Shown here piece by piece: positions 58,461-64,000 of a stretch of DNA of 64,000 nt. Below the pieces are notes generated by a model that searched no databases, had not been told where the DNA came from, and was given only the letters and a program-made list of their open reading frames with translations. A program made the position numbers and the translations under genes. This DNA is from Lysobacterales bacterium (lineage in GTDB: Bacteria > Pseudomonadota > Gammaproteobacteria > Xanthomonadales > Ahniellaceae), in assembly GCA_016703225.1 (NCBI GenBank), contig JADJCM010000001.1, positions 186,001 through 250,000 of the forward strand, read 5' to 3'. Every line of letters starts with the position of its first letter. Position 1 is the first letter of the stretch.

Positions 58461-59351
58461 ATGGCCACCGCCCTACTCGCCGTTCTCGTCTCGATCGTCC
58501 TGAGCCACAGCCTGCCCGAGCTCGGCCGGCTGCGCCATTACGGCTGGTTCGAAAGCTGGCTGCGCGGCGACTTCAATCCCTTCGCCGGCTCCGGCATCTG
58601 GGCCGGCCGTCACGGCGGCTGGTGGTCGATCGGCGTGCCCGTTGCACTGCTGGCGCTGCTGCAATTTCTGCTCTGGGGCCAGGCCTACGGATTCCCCTCG
58701 TTTCTGCTTGCCACGCTGCTGTTGTTCTATTGCTGGGGTCCGCGTGATCTGGATGCCGACATCGGTGCGGTGACGCATGCCGCCGACCGCGATGCGCGCG
58801 TGGCTGCGTTGCAGGAAATCCCGAGCGACCCGCCGGTACCGCCGCTCGCCCTCGACGGCCGCACCCTGGTCGATACCGTGTTCCGCGCCGCGCTGACGCG
58901 CTGGTTCGGCGTGCTGTTCTGGTTCCTGCTGCTCGGTGCCGCCGGCGCACTGCTGTATCGACTGGTGCAACTGGTGGCGCAGACCGAAGCCTTCCGCAGC
59001 GCGCTGCCGCGAGCACATGCCGATGCGCTGCGCGAGCTGCATGTCCTGCTTGACTGGCCGGCGGCGCAGATGATGACCCTGGCGATGGCACTGGCTGCGG
59101 ATTTCGATGCCGTCGCGCAAAGCTGGCGCGATTTCCACCACGGCATCGGCCAGGGTTACCTGGTGCGCGACATCGGCTTCCTGTTCGCCGCCGCCCGCGC
59201 CAGCGTCGACGCCGAAGACGAAGACTTCGACGACGAAGCCGCCAACACCACCCTGCTGCCGCTGCACCAATCACAGTCACTGATCTGGCGCATCCTCGTG
59301 GTCTGGATGGCAGTGCTCGCCCTGCTCGTGCTGGCGGGCTGGATTGGGTGA
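58461..59351 (+). CDS. ampE: AmpE-like inner-membrane protein
   Basis: 296 residues with about four membrane helices (ATALLAVLVSIVLSH, IGVPVALLALLQFLLWG, WFGVLFWFLLLGAAGALLYR, ILVVWMAVLALLVLAGW) and the AmpE-like NPFAGSG and RWFGVLFWFLLLG segments. AmpE is linked to sensing of cell-wall breakdown in beta-lactamase control, but ampD is not next to it here. Confidence 0.85.
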   Translation: MATALLAVLVSIVLSHSLPELGRLRHYGWFESWLRGDFNPFAGSGIWAGRHGGWWSIGVPVALLALLQFLLWGQAYGFPSFLLATLLLFYCWGPRDLDADIGAVTHAADRDARVAALQEIPSDPPVPPLALDGRTLVDTVFRAALTRWFGVLFWFLLLGAAGALLYRLVQLVAQTEAFRSALPRAHADALRELHVLLDWPAAQMMTLAMALAADFDAVAQSWRDFHHGIGQGYLVRDIGFLFAAARASVDAEDEDFDDEAANTTLLPLHQSQSLIWRILVVWMAVLALLVLAGWIG

Positions 59352-59423
59352 TACGTTTTCTCTATTTTCGACTCGTCGCAATTTGCGATCCGAAGCCTGA
59401 GGGCGACGAACTGGGCTAGACAA

Positions 59424-60602
59424 ATGCGCAGAACACTTACTTGGAAATCAAAGCCTCGGGTCGAACGTGATGCCGTCTCGACAAGAAGGGACGAGACTGT
59501 CTCCGCTACCTCCACAACAGGCGAGCGCAATCATTGGGTCTGGTTCGCCGCTCAGTGCGCCCAAGTGATCGGTGTTGTTGTCGCAATCGTTGGGTACTTC
59601 ATGACGGTTGTGCCCGTCCTGCAAAAGGAACGATTGGAGGAGCAAGCAGCCGCACTCGAAAATGAAATCGAGACTGCGGAAGAAAGTCTCGCAAAGACAA
59701 TTTTGGAAAGGGACAAGGCAAGCGTCCAAGCGGCTCGATTGTCAGACAAAATTGGCGATCTCGATACTGAAATCGAATCGCTCTCGTTGCGAGAGCGCGC
59801 CGCAGCTGAGCGAACGAGCGCAGCAGAACTTGCCGCAAGACTGGCGAAAACGAGCGCCGCAGATGCCGAGTCCTACGCGTCTACTGCGAAAGCACAGCTC
59901 AGCGCATACTTGATGCAGACTCTAAGTGGGGCGACACCTCAGACACTTAATCCTCGGAAGGTTTTTTCCAAGCTCATGTCACCGGATCCGTTCGTGTTCG
60001 AAAGCGTCTCGATAGCTACCGATCTTGAAGCTGCTCACCTCGATCCATTTGAACTTGCGACGATTGGCGCTTCAAATGCGAAGCGATGGGCCGAAGAATC
60101 GCCTGAAGATATTTCGAAACCTGTACTGGCGGAACTTGCCAAGAAATTGGAGCAAGGCCTTGCTGCCCACAAGAGCTTGCTCGCCTGCCCTTCCGTCGAT
60201 TTCAAAGCTTGGGAAGATCGGTTCCAGTCCGCAAGACTTGAACTCGGGGTCCTCATATCCGGGTGCACGGAGAAATACTGGCGAAGAGTCGCAAGCTCCG
60301 AATCTTGGTCAGACCGAAAACTTGGAATTGAGCGGGACTCCGCTCTCGGCACGCAATTTCAGAGCTACTTGAGTGAAGTCTGCCAAATCAGTGCAGAAGG
60401 CAAGCTTCGCCAGGCGTTCTCCGATGCGTATCAGACAGCCATTGGACCCTGCGTGGCTCGAGCTATGGCAGCAGAGTACATCGCGCTGAACGGAAGGGTA
60501 GATGGTCTTCCGCCATTTGGTCCAACCGCCCCTCCTAGCGTGCAAGAAGTAATTGGAGAGATTAGGGGGTGGTCGCCGAACAAGATCATTCAGTTCGAAT
60601 AG
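59424..60602 (+). CDS. low-GC membrane-anchored coiled-coil protein
   Basis: 392 residues, unrecognised. One membrane helix at about 40-65 (CAQVIGVVVAIVGYFMTVVP) is followed by a coiled coil to about 150 (LEEQAAALENEIETAEESLA), then a soluble alpha-helical domain ending IRGWSPNKIIQFE. Base composition and codon use (AAA, GAA, TTG, many A/T third positions) differ clearly from the GC-rich neighbours, which points to recent acquisition. An anchored N-terminus with a large effector-like domain is reminiscent of defence proteins, but no known domain is visible. Confidence 0.75.
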   Translation: MRRTLTWKSKPRVERDAVSTRRDETVSATSTTGERNHWVWFAAQCAQVIGVVVAIVGYFMTVVPVLQKERLEEQAAALENEIETAEESLAKTILERDKASVQAARLSDKIGDLDTEIESLSLRERAAAERTSAAELAARLAKTSAADAESYASTAKAQLSAYLMQTLSGATPQTLNPRKVFSKLMSPDPFVFESVSIATDLEAAHLDPFELATIGASNAKRWAEESPEDISKPVLAELAKKLEQGLAAHKSLLACPSVDFKAWEDRFQSARLELGVLISGCTEKYWRRVASSESWSDRKLGIERDSALGTQFQSYLSEVCQISAEGKLRQAFSDAYQTAIGPCVARAMAAEYIALNGRVDGLPPFGPTAPPSVQEVIGEIRGWSPNKIIQFE

Positions 60603-60717
60603 TGTTCAGCCGGCCAATTCCTATTCAATTCGCCGCTTGCATGCATGCGCCGCTTCAAGCAATCGATGCGCTCAGCCTGAACGCCGCCACCGGCCCGAGT
60701 TGGCCTATCATCGAACC

Positions 60718-61242
60718 ATGGATACTCCCGCTGCAGCCTTGGGCAATGCTCGTCCGCGCACACTGCGCGAGGTAGTCGCGCGCACCACACCCAACGAGCC
60801 GATCGACGTGCTGCTACGCGAGTTTCTCGACGAGTTCTATGTCGAGCCGGCACCGGCGCAGCGGCAGCGCATGCTCACCGACGAGCCGGCAGCGAGTGGC
60901 AACCCGCGCGCCGACGCCTATCTGGCCGCGGTCGCCGAGCACCTGGCGTTCCGCTACGCACTCGACGTCCCGGAATGGGCGCTGGCGGAAACGCGCTTCC
61001 TGCACGCGCCGTGGTTTCCGGCAGGGCTCGAATCGCTCAAGGCGATCACGCTGGTCGAGAGCCCGACCGCCTTCCGCCGTCGTCTGATCTTCGTCGATCG
61101 CGACCCCTTGTCGCGACCGCGACGCCAGCACCCGGACGCGAGCGGGCGAAATCCGTCTGCTTCGTCGGATGAACCCCTCAGCGCTGCCCCAGGCGTGACC
61201 GCCAGTAACCGGGGCGGCGAGCGTGATGCGCCAGCGCGATGA
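60718..61242 (+). CDS. conserved hypothetical protein
   Basis: 174 residues from ATG at 60718. Helical N-terminus (LREVVARTTPNEPIDVLLRE), then DAYLAAVAEHLAFRYALDVP, EWALAETRFLHAPWF and ESPTAFRRRLIFVDRDPLSR. The last 35 residues are low-complexity and overlap the converging toxin gene by 65 bases, so the natural protein may be shorter. Family not named with confidence. Confidence 0.65.
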   Translation: MDTPAAALGNARPRTLREVVARTTPNEPIDVLLREFLDEFYVEPAPAQRQRMLTDEPAASGNPRADAYLAAVAEHLAFRYALDVPEWALAETRFLHAPWFPAGLESLKAITLVESPTAFRRRLIFVDRDPLSRPRRQHPDASGRNPSASSDEPLSAAPGVTASNRGGERDAPAR

Positions 61243-61498
61243 TATGAATCTCGTTCTGCCGCTCGATGAACACCAGGTCGTAGGGGAATCGCCGCAGGAT
61301 CACTCTCCGGAGCCCGAGCGCCGCGGGAAGGCGCGGATGCGGCACTGCCGGTATCGGAGATTGCATCAGCAACCCCATGGCAGCTTCAAGTTCCTGTTGA
61401 AAATCCCGACCCAGCGCGTTTCCAATGCTCAGGTACCAAGCGGCGGCATCGACGAACTCCTCGCCCGCTGCTGGGTGCAGCCGCATGCGTCGGATCAC
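61178..61498 (-). CDS. RelE/ParE family toxin
   Basis: 106 residues from GTG at 61498 overlapping the antitoxin stop (ATG at 61486 is an alternative). RLHPAAGEEFVDAAAWYLSI, GLRRVILRRFPYDLVFIERQ and the end IHIIALAHHARRPGYWRSRL are the RelE/ParE fold. Type II toxin that attacks mRNA on the ribosome or DNA gyrase. Confidence 0.92.
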   Translation of the reverse strand: MIRRMRLHPAAGEEFVDAAAWYLSIGNALGRDFQQELEAAMGLLMQSPIPAVPHPRLPAALGLRRVILRRFPYDLVFIERQNEIHIIALAHHARRPGYWRSRLGQR

Positions 61499-61734
61499 GT
61501 GGCCGGACTCAACGCCCGCACCTTGCGCATGACCTCATCAGCCTCGATCAGCGTTACCGAACCGGACTCGAGTTCGTCCAGTCGACGCTGCAGTTCGACA
61601 TCCCACGCAGCGGCCACACCATGCTCCGGCGGGCCATCCAGGCTCACGAGCAACTCATGTGCGAGTTCGGCGCGATCTTCCGCGGCCAGCGCCAGCGCGC
61701 GGGGACGCAACTCGTCCAGCACTGATCTGATCAT
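61495..61734 (-). CDS. addiction module antitoxin
   Basis: 79 residues; LALAAEDRAELAHELLVSLD and WDVELQRRLDELESGSVTLI then EADEVMRKVRAL match the short unstable antitoxin family (PF09720) that pairs with RelE/ParE toxins. Overlaps the toxin gene by four bases. Confidence 0.9.
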   Translation of the reverse strand: MIRSVLDELRPRALALAAEDRAELAHELLVSLDGPPEHGVAAAWDVELQRRLDELESGSVTLIEADEVMRKVRALSPAT

Positions 61735-61798
61735 GTCATTCTTCTCCGCAGCAGCTTCTGCGACAAGCGTAGCGTGCAGTCGTCGCCATGCAAGCTTC

Positions 61799-63106
61799 TC
61801 AGCGACCGAGCCCCAGTCGCATCACCCGCGGCGGGTCCAGTTGGTCCAGCGGCGGTAGTTGGGCCTTGTCGTCGAAGCGGTCCCACTGGCTGTTGGCGAT
61901 GTAGTAGAGCGCGCCGTCGTGGATCGTGCCGAGCGAAGGCTCGCCCCAGCCAAGCAGATTCTGCGCCAGCACTTCGACCGCGGCGACACGTTCGCCGGCA
62001 GCGTCGAGGCGGATGCGCAGGATGCGCTTCGGAGCGGTGCCGTTCTGGATCGCGATCAGATCGCCCTGGTGCGCGTAGAGACCGTCGATCCCGGTAAGCG
62101 CGCCGGTGTCCGTCGGCAGGCGCCGCAGCGAGCCCGATTCCTGATCGAGCAGCCATAGCCCGGTCGGATAGTCGGCGATCACGATTCGCCGCCGATCGAG
62201 CGCGGCCATGCCTTGCGGCGACAGCAGCAATCCCGGCGCGACGAGGGCCTTCAGCGACGTGCGCGCCGCATCGAGTCGGTAGATGCCGCCACCGATACTG
62301 TCGCTGGCGAACACCTCGCTGCCGAGCAGCAGCACATCACCGAGCGCATGCATCTGTCCGTCCTTGGGCAGCCACCACGAGCGCCGCACGCGACCGCTGC
62401 GCGCGTCGATCTCGAACAGGCCGCTGCGGCCGATGTCGGCCTTGGCGATGCCTGCGGTCTCGGCCAGCCCGGCCGACGCCACCCACAGCGTGTCGCCGAT
62501 CGCACGCATGCCGAGCACGCCAAGCAGACCGCCGTCACCAGCCGCGACGAAATCGTAGGCGGCACCGCCCTCATCGACCGCGTCGATGCGCGCATGGCGC
62601 ACGCTGCCGAGCCACCAGCGCCCGTTGGCTTCGTCACGCAAGATCGATTCCGGAATGAAGTCCGCTGGCAAGCCGCGGGCGTTGAACGCAAGCTCGATCG
62701 GGCCGCGCGGCTGGCGATTGGCCTCGAACTGTTCGACCAGGGCGGCAAAGCGCGGCTGCGAACGCAGCGCTTGCAGGCCCGGCTCCTGCGCGATGCGGAA
62801 GGCGAGCCCGGTCGCGGCCATGCGGTCGATCTCGCTCAGCGCCTCGTCGCTGCGGCCCAGCTTGGCCAGCGCAACAGCGCGGGCGTAATGCAGATTCGGC
62901 AGATCGGGCATCAGCGCCAGCGCGGCGTCACCGGACGCGAGCAGCGCGCCGGCGTCGTCGCCCTGCAACGCCGAGCGGACCGCGGCGTAGCGCTCGCGAA
63001 ACGCCTGCAGTTCCGTGCGTGCATCTGGCGGCGCGGCGGCCGGCCTGGGTGGCACCGGGGTGCAGGCGGCCAGGAGCAAGGTGATCAGGGCGAGGCAGCG
63101 CAGCAT
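61799..63106 (-). CDS. lipoprotein with TPR-like region and SMP-30/NHL-type propeller
   Basis: 435 residues from ATG at 63106. Lipoprotein signal MLRCLALITLLLAACTP with lipobox LAAC. Residues about 30-140 form helical repeats (GDAALALMPDLPNLHYARAV); from about 165 a six-bladed propeller of the SMP-30/gluconolactonase kind (FIPESILRDEANGRWWLGSV, LLLSPQGMAALDRRRIVIAD, WGEPSLGTIHDGALYYIANS). Probably an envelope-bound protein; activity unknown. Spacing of 103 bases from the next gene holds a REP pair. Confidence 0.8.
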   Translation of the reverse strand: MLRCLALITLLLAACTPVPPRPAAAPPDARTELQAFRERYAAVRSALQGDDAGALLASGDAALALMPDLPNLHYARAVALAKLGRSDEALSEIDRMAATGLAFRIAQEPGLQALRSQPRFAALVEQFEANRQPRGPIELAFNARGLPADFIPESILRDEANGRWWLGSVRHARIDAVDEGGAAYDFVAAGDGGLLGVLGMRAIGDTLWVASAGLAETAGIAKADIGRSGLFEIDARSGRVRRSWWLPKDGQMHALGDVLLLGSEVFASDSIGGGIYRLDAARTSLKALVAPGLLLSPQGMAALDRRRIVIADYPTGLWLLDQESGSLRRLPTDTGALTGIDGLYAHQGDLIAIQNGTAPKRILRIRLDAAGERVAAVEVLAQNLLGWGEPSLGTIHDGALYYIANSQWDRFDDKAQLPPLDQLDPPRVMRLGLGR

Positions 63107-63118
63107 GAGGTTGTCCTT

Positions 63119-63199
63119 ATCGCGGGCCGGAGCCCGCTCCCACAGGAGCTCCATGAGGGTGGGTCGGTGCACCTGTGGGAGCGGGCTCCAGCCCGCGAT
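63119..63199. repeat. inverted REP pair
   Basis: CCTGTGGGAGCGGGCTCCAG with CCCGCGAT at 63172-63199 is mirrored at 63119-63146. This is the classical palindromic unit scattered through Xanthomonadales and Pseudomonas genomes and differs from the unit near groEL. Confidence 0.8.
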
Positions 63200-63209
63200 G
63201 CTCTTCACC

Positions 63210-64000
63210 TCATTCCAAGGCCTGCTCCAGGTCGGCGCGCAGGTCGGCGACGTCCTCGACGCCGACCGAAAGCCGCACCAACGCATCGCTGATCCCGAGC
63301 GCCTTGCGCTTCTCGATCGGCACCGATGCGTGGGTCATGATCGCCGGGTGATTGATCAGGCTCTCGACGCCGCCGAGCGACTCGGCCAGCCCGAAGATCT
63401 GGCAACGCTCCATCATCCTGCGCGCCGACTTCAACCCACCCTTGACCACGATCGAAATCATGCCGCCGCAGCCGTCCATCTGCCGCTTCGCGAGCGCGTG
63501 CTGCGGGTGCGACTTGAGCCCCGGATAGATCACGCGCTCGACCTTTGCGTGCGCCTCCAGCCACTTCGCCAGTTCGCCGGCGTTGGCGCAGTGCGCCTGC
63601 ATGCGCAGGTGCAAAGTCTTCAGGCCGCGCAGGGCGAGGAAAGAATCGAACGGACCCTGCACGCTGCCGACCGCGTTTTGCAGGAAAGTGATGCGTTCCT
63701 CCAGATCACGGTTCTCGCCGACCACAAGCATGCCGCCGACGATGTCGGAGTGGCCGTTGAGGTATTTGGTCGCCGAGTGCATGACGATGTCGGCGCCGAA
63801 CTCGAGCGGACGCTGCAGCATCGGCGAGCTGAAGGTGTTGTCGACCGCCAGGACCAGATTGTGCTTTTTCGCGAACGCCGCGACCTTGGCCAGATCAACC
63901 AGTTTCAGCAGCGGATTGGTCGGCGTCTCCGCCCAGATCATGCGCGTGTTCGGGCGCAGCGCAGCCTTGAGCGCTGCCGGATCATTCAGATCCACGTAGC
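63210..64000 (-). CDS. Cys/Met metabolism PLP enzyme (cystathionine gamma-synthase/lyase type), 5' end outside window
   Basis: C-terminal 263 residues of a trans-sulfuration enzyme. PLP lysine in MHSATKYLNGHSDIVGG, then QNAVGSVQGPFDSFLALRGL, AKWLEAHAKVERVIYPGL, FGLAESLGGVESLINHPAIM and LVRLSVGVEDVADL. The frame runs off the window edge. Which of gamma-synthase, gamma-lyase or a sulfhydrylase it is cannot be settled from this part; gamma-synthase/lyase is most likely. Confidence 0.9.
   Translation of the reverse strand, partial: YVDLNDPAALKAALRPNTRMIWAETPTNPLLKLVDLAKVAAFAKKHNLVLAVDNTFSSPMLQRPLEFGADIVMHSATKYLNGHSDIVGGMLVVGENRDLEERITFLQNAVGSVQGPFDSFLALRGLKTLHLRMQAHCANAGELAKWLEAHAKVERVIYPGLKSHPQHALAKRQMDGCGGMISIVVKGGLKSARRMMERCQIFGLAESLGGVESLINHPAIMTHASVPIEKRKALGISDALVRLSVGVEDVADLRADLEQALE

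Overview
The window is high-GC DNA from a gammaproteobacterium of the Xanthomonadales (Lysobacterales) type. The signs are a Xanthomonadales-type Rrf2 regulator in front of sufBCDS-sufU, an lptD-surA-pdxA-rsmA run followed further on by hemE, REP-type repeats ending in GTAGGAGCGCC or CTGTGGGAGCGGGC, and a very large share of secreted beta-rich proteins. The closest genus cannot be named from sequence alone. No rRNA, tRNA, CRISPR array, transposase or phage gene was seen.

Layout. 1-2.3 kb: 3' part of a CopB-like metal ATPase and a fragment of a secreted protein. 2.7-8.1 kb: M28 membrane peptidase, a Panacea antitoxin-type module, then groEL-groES with a CIRCE operator. 8.3-20.8 kb: very large secreted proteins (1221-residue multidomain protein, CSLREA protein, endonuclease I, two beta-helix proteins). 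20.5-27 kb: DUF3297 protein, DsbD, a collagen-like protein with a small partner. 27-36 kb: conserved block LMW phosphatase-SET-hemE-SPOR-WGR-rsmA-pdxA-surA-lptD, with msrB diverging. 36-46 kb: DUF433/DUF5615 pair, then an ECF sigma factor, a Hanks-type kinase and four paralogous secreted beta-helix proteins. 46-53 kb: suf Fe-S assembly operon, interrupted by a nucleotidyltransferase pair. 53-64 kb: another secreted beta-helix protein, hutD, mgtE, a CoA-transferase, ampE, a low-GC coiled-coil gene, a RelE/ParE pair, a lipoprotein and the 3' part of a Cys/Met PLP enzyme.

Three patterns stand out. (1) Eleven otherwise different exported proteins or fragments end in the same few residues, roughly [FLMY]-x-D-G-F-[ED], at or within a few residues of the stop. 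Several carry the domain architecture (choice-of-anchor Q) that in other bacteria sits just before a C-terminal sorting signal, so this short tail may be an undescribed sorting or processing tag. (2) The four paralogs at 40.9-45.8 kb share an upstream motif TGTCCG-N17-CGTARG, 49-51 bases before each start; the adjacent ECF sigma/kinase pair is the obvious candidate regulator, giving a self-contained regulon. (3) That cassette lies between a copy of the suf-regulator promoter and first codons (37456-37531) and the genuine one (45962-46037), with a relic of an msrB 3' end beside the latter, so it looks inserted by a duplication event. A smaller case of the same kind is the Panacea module, bounded by 31-bp copies of the groEL 3' end.

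Four genes (groEL, sufC, the nuclease, the 53-55 kb beta-helix gene) each carry a single-base indel in a short homopolymer. In each case correcting one base restores a full-length frame, which points to assembly error rather than biology.
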